DNA from: Acinetobacter calcoaceticus ANC 3811
GTDB taxonomy: Bacteria; Pseudomonadota; Gammaproteobacteria; Pseudomonadales; Moraxellaceae
DNA: 64,000 bases
Reading direction: 5' to 3'
NCBI RefSeq assembly: GCF_000399665.1
Contig: NZ_KB976986.1
Span: 2,169,555 to 2,233,554 of the forward strand
The stretch's first letter is position 1. Each line of letters starts with the position of its first letter. The position numbers were made by a program, and so were the translations under genes. Shown piece by piece: positions 56,746 through 64,000 of this stretch. Under the pieces are notes generated by a model. That model saw only the letters and a list, made by a program, of their open reading frames with translations, was not told the DNA's origin and made no database searches.

Positions 56746-58385
56746 GTAAAACGCCTCGTTATTTAGAAACACCACCCGACTGGACACCAGAAGAGCAACC
56801 GACTCTACCTGGTTCACCAGCAGCTATTGCGCATTCTGTACCTAAGCGGTTTATTTACTTTTTTATTGGTTTATTCATCGCGCTATCGGCAAGCTTAAGT
56901 AATGGTTTTATTACGGCAAATTTACCCTTAATCCAAGGCGAATATGGCCTGACGCCTTCCGAAGCTGCTTGGCTGCCTGCGGCCTATGTCATGGCAAATG
57001 TCAGTTCAAACCTGATTTTATTTAAAGCCAGACAGCAATATGGTCTGAGAGTATTTTCAGAAATAGGGCTCGTTATTTTTATTGCCGTGCTGGTTTTGCA
57101 TATTTTTGTACATACCTATGAAATGGCCCTATTCGCTCGGGTTGTGGCGGGTTTGGCTGGTGCACCACTCAGCTCTTTAGGTATGTATTACACCATGCAA
57201 GCCTTTAAAAAAGCAGACATGGCAAAAGGAATATATATCGCCTTCGGCTTTCAGCAACTTGGCGTACCGTTGGCTTGGATTATTTCTCCATTTCTTGTCA
57301 GTACAGACAGTTGGTCTGTTCTTTACACCTTTGAACTTGGTTTAGCACTTTGTTGTTTAGCGATGGTGGTTTCATTGAAATTACCACGTAGCTTAAGAAT
57401 TTATGTTTTTGAGAAGCAAGATTTCTTTACCTTTGCCTTATTGGCTCCAGGTTTTGCCTGCTTGTGTATTGTGCTCACGCAAGGCCCAATTTTATGGTGG
57501 TTTAATAGCGAATGGCTTGCTTACGTCTTAATTGCAGGTTTTAGCTTAGTTGTTTTAGGTTTGCTCTATGAACACTATCGTGCCAATCCATTAATTATGA
57601 CACGTTGGTTAGGTGCTTCTTCGACTCTACGTTTCATTTTCGGTGCTTTTGCCATCCGACTTTTAATGTCTGAACAAAGCTATGCTGCTGTTAACTTTTT
57701 AAAAACAATGGGAATGGGTCCAGACCAATTTGTGCCACTTTATGTTGTCATATTAGTCGGGATTTTAAGCGGAACACTTTTTAGTGCACTTACCTTTTCA
57801 CGCGAACGAATTATCTTTCACTTACTTTTTGCAGAATTCTTAATTCTGGTTGCCTGTGGGCTAGATTACCACTTAACCAGTGATGTTCGACCTGTGAATT
57901 TCTTTGCAAGTCAGTTTTTAGTCGGTTTTGCTGGTGGCCTATTTATTGGTCCATTGCTTCTGATTGGCTTTGCGCAAACGCTTGCTAAAGGCCCATCTTA
58001 CGTAGTGACCTTTATCGTATTATTTTCTGCGACCCAAACTTTCGGTGGTCTTGTTGGGTCTTCTTTTTTCTCGACCTATCAACAACATCGTACGCAAAAC
58101 TATCAGGCAGAGATTATTAAAGATTTAGAACAAGCGGACCCTCTAGTTGCTCAAAGGCTCTCTACCTATCAACGCAGTGCATCCATCACCACTACTGACC
58201 CAGTATTACAAACAGCTCAATCCATGCGCTCGCTTAATCAAGTGGTCACTCGTGAAGCCCAAGTGCGTGCCTACAATGATGTTATTGCTTTAAACGGTAT
58301 TTTTGCCGTCGCCCTACTCTTATGGGGTGGATTTAATATTGCACGTAGTAAATATCTACAACGCAGAGGAATTAGCCGTCCTTAA
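56742..58385 (+). CDS. MFS efflux transporter, DHA2-like
   Basis: A 547-residue membrane protein with about 14 hydrophobic segments, a Pro-rich cytoplasmic start (LETPPDWTPEEQPTLPG) and the LPLIQGEYGLTPSEAAWLPAAY first-helix region typical of EmrB/FarB-like pumps, shown here in pieces. It is preceded by its TetR regulator with overlap and followed after 40 bp by an HlyD-type adaptor, so the set should act as a tripartite drug or fatty acid exporter with an outer membrane channel encoded elsewhere. Confidence 0.88.
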   Translation: MSKTPRYLETPPDWTPEEQPTLPGSPAAIAHSVPKRFIYFFIGLFIALSASLSNGFITANLPLIQGEYGLTPSEAAWLPAAYVMANVSSNLILFKARQQYGLRVFSEIGLVIFIAVLVLHIFVHTYEMALFARVVAGLAGAPLSSLGMYYTMQAFKKADMAKGIYIAFGFQQLGVPLAWIISPFLVSTDSWSVLYTFELGLALCCLAMVVSLKLPRSLRIYVFEKQDFFTFALLAPGFACLCIVLTQGPILWWFNSEWLAYVLIAGFSLVVLGLLYEHYRANPLIMTRWLGASSTLRFIFGAFAIRLLMSEQSYAAVNFLKTMGMGPDQFVPLYVVILVGILSGTLFSALTFSRERIIFHLLFAEFLILVACGLDYHLTSDVRPVNFFASQFLVGFAGGLFIGPLLLIGFAQTLAKGPSYVVTFIVLFSATQTFGGLVGSSFFSTYQQHRTQNYQAEIIKDLEQADPLVAQRLSTYQRSASITTTDPVLQTAQSMRSLNQVVTREAQVRAYNDVIALNGIFAVALLLWGGFNIARSKYLQRRGISRP

Positions 58386-58425
58386 TGGCTTTCGTATTTG
58401 ATGAAATAGAAATTGAGATTGATAT

Positions 58426-59565
58426 ATGTCAGATGATCAAAACAAACCGGAAAAAACACCTGCTCAGGCAGCTGCCAACGAGCCAACACCTGCACCTGCA
58501 CCTGCACCTGCACCTGCACCTGCAAGTAAACTGATTCCGACAAAACGCTCAACTCTATTATGGATGTTAGGTGTTCTTATTGTCGGTATTTTAGTAATTT
58601 TATGGGCGTGGAGAATCGGACCTTTTGCAACCAGTGTTCAGCAAACTGACAATAGTTATGTCAAAGGTAAAACCACAATTTTATCGTCACAAATTAATGG
58701 TTACGTTAAAGATGTAGTCGTTAAAGACTTTGATCATGTCAAAAAGGGTCAAGTGCTCATGCATATTGATGCAACTACTTATGATCAAAAAGTAACTCAA
58801 GCAGCTTCTGGCGTTGAGCAAGCTAAAAATACTTTAGCCAATCAAACTCAATCCATTGCTCAAAAACAAGCTGACATTGTGGCAGCTCAAGCCAAAGTAG
58901 ATCAGGCAAGAGCTCAATACGAACTTTCTTTAGCACAGCTCAAGCGCTATCAACAGCTAGGAAATAGTGGCGCAGCTTCTAAATCTGAGCAAGATAAAGC
59001 CGCAGCAGATGCTGAAAATAACCTTGCAGCACTGAAGCAGGCCGAAGCCAATGTGTTAGTTGCAAATGAAGCACTTAAAACAGCACAAGTTGCAGAAGCT
59101 GGTTTAGAAGCACAAGTTTCAAGTGCTAAAGCACAGTTAGACCAAGCACAAACCACTAAAGACTATAGCGTTATTGTTGCTCCGATGGATGGCCAACTTG
59201 GTGAAGTTAACCCTCGTGTTGGGCAATATGTGGCAGCAGGCTCACAGTTACTTTACCTTATTCCGCAGCAAACTTGGGTGATTGCCAATTTTAAAGAAAC
59301 CCAAATTGCCAATATGCGAATTGGGCAAAAAGCATGGTTTACAGTCGATGCCATGAAACACAAAAAATTTACAGGACATGTTGAGCAGATCTCGCCTGCT
59401 GCGGGTTCCGAGTTCAGTGTGTTAAAACCTGACAATGCGACAGGTAACTTTACTAAAGTTGTGCAACGAATTGCCGTACGTATCACCATTGATCCAAATC
59501 AGGAAGGAATGGAACATTTACGCCCTGGCATGTCAGTGGTTACTTCTGTTGATACAAATTCGTAA
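58426..59565 (+). CDS. HlyD/EmrA-type membrane fusion protein
   Basis: A 379-residue periplasmic adaptor. It has a cytoplasmic Pro/Ala tail with six PA repeats (about 21-33), a membrane helix (about 45-62), a biotinyl-lipoyl half motif (SQINGYVKDVVVKD), a long alpha-hairpin coiled coil (about 125-245), the second lipoyl half, and a beta-barrel domain. It is the partner of the MFS protein 40 bp upstream. A perfect inverted repeat follows its stop. Confidence 0.9.
   Translation: MSDDQNKPEKTPAQAAANEPTPAPAPAPAPAPASKLIPTKRSTLLWMLGVLIVGILVILWAWRIGPFATSVQQTDNSYVKGKTTILSSQINGYVKDVVVKDFDHVKKGQVLMHIDATTYDQKVTQAASGVEQAKNTLANQTQSIAQKQADIVAAQAKVDQARAQYELSLAQLKRYQQLGNSGAASKSEQDKAAADAENNLAALKQAEANVLVANEALKTAQVAEAGLEAQVSSAKAQLDQAQTTKDYSVIVAPMDGQLGEVNPRVGQYVAAGSQLLYLIPQQTWVIANFKETQIANMRIGQKAWFTVDAMKHKKFTGHVEQISPAAGSEFSVLKPDNATGNFTKVVQRIAVRITIDPNQEGMEHLRPGMSVVTSVDTNS
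58489..58524 (+). repeat. (CCTGCA)6 hexanucleotide repeat
   Basis: Six perfect copies within the adaptor gene, encoding Pro-Ala pairs before its membrane helix. Slippage would change linker length in steps of two residues without a frameshift. Confidence 0.92.
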
Positions 59566-59567
59566 AC

Positions 59568-59595
59568 AGCTTTTTAAAGTTCTATTTAAAAAGCT
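59568..59595. terminator. 11-bp inverted repeat after the adaptor gene
   Basis: AGCTTTTTAAA (59568-59578) and TTTAAAAAGCT (59585-59595) pair perfectly around GTTCTA, 3 bp beyond the stop. No T run follows, so termination is uncertain; it may stabilise the 3' end. Confidence 0.4.
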
Positions 59596-59629
59596 ACAAT
59601 GTGATCAATCATTATTTTCTCAATTTCTA

Positions 59630-60502
59630 ATGTTTGATCACATTACTCAATCAGTTCCTTATCAACATATTCAACTACCCTATCCCCTGCATCTCGACAT
59701 TAAGCGGTTAGACTTAATTCACCCTCAAATCTCGGGTAATAAGTTTTTCAAACTAAAATACAATCTGCTTGCAGCAAAACAACAAGCGTTATCAGGCGTT
59801 TTGACTTTTGGCGGGGCTTATTCAAATCATATTGCAGCAACTGCCTATGCAGCTCATCTTTTTGGCTTTAAAAGTGTAGGCATTATTCGTGGGGAAGAAT
59901 TAGCAACCCAGCCTCTTAACCCAACCTTAGCCAAAGCTCAAAGTTTAGGAATGCATTTACATTTTGTCTCGCGCACTGAATATCGTTTGAGAGATGACGT
60001 AAACTACCTTCAACAATTACACAATCAATTTCCTGAAACTTTCATTATTCCTGAAGGTGGTTCTAACGAGCTAGCAGTTCAAGGATGTCAGGAAATTCTC
60101 AGTCAAAGTGATTTGCAAAACTATGATGTGATTTGCTGTGCAGTTGGAACTGGAGGAACGATTTCAGGGCTGATTGAACGAAGCGCACCGCATCAAAAGG
60201 TTCTAGGATTTTCAGCATTGAAGGGCGACTTTCTACAACAAGAGATTCAGCAGTGGACTAAAAAACAGAATTGGTCGCTGACAGATGCTTATTGCTGCGG
60301 GGGTTATGCGAAAACTTCACCTGAGTTATTGGCATTTATAGAAAATTTCGAAGAGCAACATGCGGTACCCCTTGAACCGATCTATACGGGAAAAATGATG
60401 TTCGGTCTGTTTGACCTTATCAAAAACAATTACTTTCCTGAAAGAACACGTATTCTGGCAATTCATTCTGGTGGGTTACAGGCAGATATAAGAAATAAAT
60501 AA
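59630..60502 (+). CDS. D-cysteine desulfhydrase / ACC deaminase family PLP enzyme
   Basis: A 290-residue fold type II PLP enzyme from ATG 59630. It shows the PLP lysine in SGNKFFKLKYNL near residue 37, the following TFGGAYSNHIAATA, IPEGGSNELA, and a phosphate loop AVGTGGTISG near residue 165. Sequence alone does not decide between D-cysteine desulfhydrase and 1-aminocyclopropane-1-carboxylate deaminase activity; the short type found in enterobacteria and Acinetobacter is usually called by this joint name. Confidence 0.85.
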   Translation: MFDHITQSVPYQHIQLPYPLHLDIKRLDLIHPQISGNKFFKLKYNLLAAKQQALSGVLTFGGAYSNHIAATAYAAHLFGFKSVGIIRGEELATQPLNPTLAKAQSLGMHLHFVSRTEYRLRDDVNYLQQLHNQFPETFIIPEGGSNELAVQGCQEILSQSDLQNYDVICCAVGTGGTISGLIERSAPHQKVLGFSALKGDFLQQEIQQWTKKQNWSLTDAYCCGGYAKTSPELLAFIENFEEQHAVPLEPIYTGKMMFGLFDLIKNNYFPERTRILAIHSGGLQADIRNK

Positions 60503-60628
60503 TATCAATCACTTACTCATTTTTAAGCCGGGTCGTTCTCTACCGTGATAAATGTCTTTAGCACGCCTAAGGCTCGGCATGATAGTATATGCCCCTTTTA
60601 AATTTTCAAGATTAATCGAGAATCTCTT

Positions 60629-61828
60629 ATGTCTAACAGTCATGTCGATGTCATTGTCTTAGGTGCAGGCGCTTCTGGACTCATGTTGGCTGCACATGCT
60701 GCTAAACGCGGGCGCTCGGTTTTAATTTTAGAAAAAGCCAATAAAATTGGTAAAAAGATTTTAATGTCAGGTGGCGGTAAGTGTAACTTTACCAATCTGT
60801 ATGTCGAACCTGATAACTATATTTCTCATAATCCACACTTCGTTATTTCTGCCTTGTCACGCTATAGCAACTGGGACTTTATCGGTTTGGTGTGTGATTA
60901 TAAAATTGCCTATGAAGAACGTAAACATGGGCAATTATTTACGCTAAACGGCGCTAAAGAAATTTTAGAAATGCTTGTGAATGAGTGTAATAAAACTAAA
61001 AATGTAGATATTCAAACCCATTGTGAAGTTGGCCAAATTACGCCATTGGAAAAAGGTGGATTTTCACTAAACACCAATCAAGGACATTACACTTGTGATT
61101 CTTTAGTTATTGCCACTGGAGGCTTATCGATTCCAACATTAGGCGGTTCTGGTTTTGGCTATGAAATGGCACAAAAATTTGGACATCAAGTTTTCCCAAC
61201 GCGTGCAGGTTTAGTTCCATTTACTTTTTCAGATCACATTAAAGAAGTGACCACACGCTTAAGTGGTAATGCTTTGGATGTGACGTTAAGCAACTCAAAA
61301 AATAGCTTTACTGAAGCGTTATTATTTACACATCGTGGCTTAAGTGGACCAAGTTCTTTGCAGCTTTCAAACTATTGGAATTCAGGAGAAAGTTTTAAAA
61401 TTGATTTCTTCCCTAGCCAAGATTTAGCGACTTATTTAAAAGATAAAAAGAAAGCACAACCGAAAGTTTTATTACGTACCCTTCTTAATGAGTTTACTGC
61501 CAAAAGTATTATCCAAGAGTTACAACAACTCATCTGGTCAGAACAGAGCGAAATAGCGATTGGCAATATCAGTGATGCACAGCTAGACCATATTGCCGAG
61601 CAGATACATGGCTTTACAGTTAAACCGTCTGGAACAGAAGGATATCGTACCGCTGAAGTTACTTTAGGCGGAATAGATACAACAGAAGTATCTTCTAAGA
61701 CCATGGAAAGTAAAAAGCAGAAAGGACTGTTTTTTGTTGGAGAAGTGCTTGATGTCACTGGCCACTTGGGGGGCTACAACTTCCAGTGGGCATGGTCTTC
61801 TGCCTATGCTGCTGCCCAATATGTATAA
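60629..61828 (+). CDS. HI0933/YhiN family flavoprotein
   Basis: A 399-residue FAD/NAD(P)-binding protein: dinucleotide fold VLGAGASGLMLAAHAAKRG at 9-27, the family motif MSGGGKCNFTN near 47-57, IATGGLSIPTLG near 160, and the closing GHLGGYNFQWAWSSG-like GGYNFQWAWSS. Close relatives include BaiN-type reductases, but the substrate here is unknown. It converges with a 56-residue ORF whose stop lies one base from its own. Confidence 0.88.
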   Translation: MSNSHVDVIVLGAGASGLMLAAHAAKRGRSVLILEKANKIGKKILMSGGGKCNFTNLYVEPDNYISHNPHFVISALSRYSNWDFIGLVCDYKIAYEERKHGQLFTLNGAKEILEMLVNECNKTKNVDIQTHCEVGQITPLEKGGFSLNTNQGHYTCDSLVIATGGLSIPTLGGSGFGYEMAQKFGHQVFPTRAGLVPFTFSDHIKEVTTRLSGNALDVTLSNSKNSFTEALLFTHRGLSGPSSLQLSNYWNSGESFKIDFFPSQDLATYLKDKKKAQPKVLLRTLLNEFTAKSIIQELQQLIWSEQSEIAIGNISDAQLDHIAEQIHGFTVKPSGTEGYRTAEVTLGGIDTTEVSSKTMESKKQKGLFFVGEVLDVTGHLGGYNFQWAWSSAYAAAQYV

Positions 61829-61829
61829 G

Positions 61830-62000
61830 CTAATTTGAGTTTTTCGAACTACTTGATGCGTTCGATGAATCTTGTGGCTGAGAAGTAGTCTGTTTTGAGC
61901 TTTCCGACTTACTAAATACAAATTTATAAGCACTTGCTAAAAAACCCACCGTAATTCCGGCAATGACAATCGGTGCTAAAAAACGACCTGGTTTCTTCAT
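61830..62000 (-). CDS. Small single-pass membrane protein, 56 aa
   Basis: ATG at 62000 follows TGAGGAAA, a good ribosome site. The product has a basic start (MKKPGR), one hydrophobic helix (about 7-29), and a Ser/Gln/Asn-rich tail to residue 56. Its stop sits one base from the stop of the convergent flavoprotein. It is too short for most gene callers. Function unknown. It lies downstream of the channel gene on the same strand but beyond that gene's terminator. Confidence 0.65.
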   Translation of the reverse strand: MKKPGRFLAPIVIAGITVGFLASAYKFVFSKSESSKQTTSQPQDSSNASSSSKNSN

Positions 62001-62032
62001 CGTATTTTCCTCACTTATTTGTTTTTATAACG

Positions 62033-62068
62033 GCCAAAAAAGAACGACCACTCAATATAGAGTGGTCG
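62033..62068 (-). terminator. Terminator after the mechanosensitive channel gene
   Basis: CGACCACTC (62045-62053) pairs with GAGTGGTCG (62060-62068) around AATATA. On the minus strand it is followed by TTCTTTTTT. It lies 60 bp beyond the channel stop. Confidence 0.83.
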
Positions 62069-62128
62069 AACTTATCACAAAAATCAAAGATTTTTTGTAC
62101 TGTTTATCTGAAATTTAATTTAATTCCC

Positions 62129-63799
62129 TTAAATTTCATCATTTTCGCCTGTAGAACCAAACGGTTTATTTACAGGAGGGTGCGCTGGATTCACCTGTAC
62201 AGAATCTGCTGGTTTTGCATCAGATGGAGCTGTTGATGGTGGAGTTGTTGGCATAGATGTAGTTGTTGACGTACTTGGAGCTGAACTACTCGTACTAGAA
62301 GGTGGTTGATAAAGAGGATTGGGTTGATTCGCTTCTTTTTTAGCTTTATCAAGCAAATCAGTTAAAAGTCGTTCTGCTGGTTGACGACCACCTAAACCAA
62401 ATGCAAGAGCGAAAGCCACGGCAACCGCGCCTAGAGTCAAACCAAATGCAAGGTTAACAATTGAATCCGCAATACCCATCGCTCTTAGACCAAGCGCAAG
62501 TACAAGACCAATAATTAAAACACGAACTAAACTAGCTAACCAACGCGAGCTATTATATTCACCACGTTGAACTACATTCGCTACAACATTCGCTAGCCAG
62601 AAACCAATCACTAGAATTACAGCACCCAAAAGAATGTTTGCACCGAAATGGATAAACATTGCAATTAGACCACTGATTTGGTCGAAACCAAGACGATCTG
62701 CTGCTTCAGATACTGCAAAAAGCATAGTAAAGAATACGATTAGGCACCCGACAGCACTAGAAACTTTAGTTTGGCCTAAAAAGCGTTGTACATCTAATTT
62801 GGCAGGAATTTCATCAACACCAGTTCCAGCAATTAACTCTGCAACCAAACGCCCAACAAAGCGAGAAACAATATAGGCAACCAGTAAAATTAAACCAGCC
62901 GCAATAATGTTTGGAATGGCTTGCAAGATTTCATTCAACATTGCTGTCGCTGGCTGAGAAATTGTCTCAATCCCTAAAGCTTCGAACGCTACAATTAATG
63001 TGGTAATGATGATGATGGCAAAAACAAATGAACCTAAGAATTTGCCTACATTAGAACTTTTGAAAAGACCAATTTTTTCCGCTTGAGCTTGAACACCTAA
63101 GCTATTTACTAGACCTTCAACAATACCGCGTACAATTTTTGCCAAGATATAACCAACAAAAACGATAACGCCTGCAATAAAGATATTTGGTAAGAAAGCT
63201 ACGGCATCATTTACCATATTTTGAACTGGAATGAGTAAGCCTGTTAATCCTAATATTGAAAGAACAATCGGAAGGAAAAGTAACAATACAAGCCAGTAAA
63301 GAATCTCGCCAATGTTTTGGCTAATTCCACCTACACCCACTTCATTACTTAATTTATCGTCAAGTTGGGTTCTGGATAAAACATTGGTAATGCCTGCCCG
63401 CACCAGTCGAGCAACGATCCAACCAATAAAACCCACCACCACAGCAGCAATAATATTTGGAATGTAGACCAGTACCTGATTCACCATATTGCTAAATGGA
63501 CCACTCACTCCACTAATGTTGAGCACATTTAGAGCCGCGACAACAGCTAAAATCAAAATAAACCAGAATACAACCTTGGAGATCAGGCCCTCAATATTTG
63601 GCGTTCGGCCAGTAGCTGAAGATAGTTTGGCATTGGTATTTACTTTTTGTAGAAGCTTTTTCACACCTGCTGCTACCAATAATGCAATTATCCAACCAAC
63701 CAATAAAATCACTATTGCAGCCAGAATAGGATGAAACTGATCCCAGTAATACATCGCATCAAATTGAGCGCCGCGAGGCCCATTAAAAAATTCATTCAT
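62129..63799 (-). CDS. CmpX-like mechanosensitive ion channel protein
   Basis: A 556-residue protein with about ten membrane helices. A repeated unit of the form (I/L)PNI..A..V...G(W/Y)I(V/L)A(R/K)..R occurs at least three times (near residues 113, 200 and 290) with a weaker fourth copy near 385, typical of the conserved TM_helix repeat. It ends with an MscS-like glycine/alanine-rich FALAFGLGGRQPAE stretch and a Ser/Thr/Pro-rich tail. P. aeruginosa CmpX is the nearest named relative I recall. GAGGAC precedes ATG. Confidence 0.85.
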   Translation of the reverse strand: MNEFFNGPRGAQFDAMYYWDQFHPILAAIVILLVGWIIALLVAAGVKKLLQKVNTNAKLSSATGRTPNIEGLISKVVFWFILILAVVAALNVLNISGVSGPFSNMVNQVLVYIPNIIAAVVVGFIGWIVARLVRAGITNVLSRTQLDDKLSNEVGVGGISQNIGEILYWLVLLLFLPIVLSILGLTGLLIPVQNMVNDAVAFLPNIFIAGVIVFVGYILAKIVRGIVEGLVNSLGVQAQAEKIGLFKSSNVGKFLGSFVFAIIIITTLIVAFEALGIETISQPATAMLNEILQAIPNIIAAGLILLVAYIVSRFVGRLVAELIAGTGVDEIPAKLDVQRFLGQTKVSSAVGCLIVFFTMLFAVSEAADRLGFDQISGLIAMFIHFGANILLGAVILVIGFWLANVVANVVQRGEYNSSRWLASLVRVLIIGLVLALGLRAMGIADSIVNLAFGLTLGAVAVAFALAFGLGGRQPAERLLTDLLDKAKKEANQPNPLYQPPSSTSSSAPSTSTTTSMPTTPPSTAPSDAKPADSVQVNPAHPPVNKPFGSTGENDEI

Positions 63800-63961
63800 A
63801 TTGTTATGTCCTCAATTGTTATGTTCTTTTCAGTGTTATCTCTAGGAAACACCATTCGTTGTAAAAATGACAATGAATGCGGTCTATCTCACATTATGTT
63901 TTGAATATTTTCTAATCAACACACTTCTGCATAAATACAACAAATTGATGCAAAAGGTTGC

Positions 63962-63992
63962 AAAAAAGCCTTCAGGTTTACACCTAAAGGCT
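63962..63992 (-). terminator. Terminator of a minus-strand gene beyond the right edge
   Basis: AAGCCTTCAGGT pairs with ACCTAAAGGCTT (one mismatch) around TTAC. On the minus strand it ends in six T, so it belongs to a gene lying to the right, outside the window. Confidence 0.75.
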
Positions 63993-64000
63993 TGATATCA

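Noticed and set aside
61973..62236. Plus-strand 87-codon ORF near the channel gene end
   Set aside because: It crosses the channel terminator and its coding end, with no ribosome site.

Overview
The window is chromosomal housekeeping DNA from a low-GC gammaproteobacterium, almost certainly Acinetobacter of the calcoaceticus-baumannii complex. This rests on protein sequences and gene order recalled from that genus (tRNA-Gln pair-prs-rplY-pth, panD, smc-zipA-ligA, a secreted-protein cluster between dusC and dcd, apbC-metG), on SMC-ScpAB, and on the AT-rich composition. I see no insertion sequence, prophage, integrase or CRISPR array.

Layout. 0-2.8 kb: two identical tRNA-Gln genes, prs, rplY, pth, panD. 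2.8-8.3 kb: a DUF2157/DUF4401 and GDYXXLXY membrane pair, an FMN riboswitch with ribB, a HAD phosphatase, thiD, and a BON-LysM protein. 8.5-11.5 kb: yceD-rpmF and fabD-fabG-acpP. 11.6-15.6 kb: epmC, a YciO-type protein, scpA-scpB, rluB. 15.6-20.3 kb: the biotin genes bioH-A-F-C-D. 20.6-24.3 kb: otsB-otsA and an MFS transporter. 24.4-32.5 kb: a ferritin of the bacterioferritin family, then ligA, zipA, smc and a GntR regulator on one strand. 32.7-38.6 kb: TauE/SafE, birA, coaX, ffh, a CcsA-like protein, dusC. 38.6-46.7 kb: five exported proteins on one strand. 47-52 kb: dcd, LysE, DUF2062, a nucleosidase-like lipoprotein, apbC, a LEA-like hydrophilin. 52.3-54.6 kb: a 61-bp tandem repeat array and metG. 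54.7-64 kb: two small lipoproteins, LysE, a TetR-MFS-HlyD efflux operon, a PLP desulfhydrase/deaminase, an HI0933/YhiN-type flavoprotein, an unlisted 56-aa membrane protein, and a CmpX-like mechanosensitive channel.

Functional links. Several CoA, biotin and lipid steps lie here (panD, coaX, bio operon, birA, fab genes), and so do both halves of the SMC-ScpAB condensin. The BirA is monofunctional, so biotin control must use something else. Likely stress functions are trehalose synthesis (otsBA), the ferritin, the hydrophilin and the mechanosensitive channel.

The least explained material is the five-gene exported cluster. All five share an N-terminal motif ending in a GQxG-like signature just after the signal peptide. 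All 22 cysteines of the predicted mature chains fall into 11 close pairs (C-x4 to x8-C). Related genes are, as I recall, annotated fil (pilus assembly) in other Acinetobacter, but nothing here looks like a pilus system. Other points of interest are the nucleosidase-like lipoprotein with Asn at the catalytic Asp position, the tandem dyad array before metG, a nested inverted repeat before apbC, and a terminator-like hairpin touching the start codon of the MFS gene.
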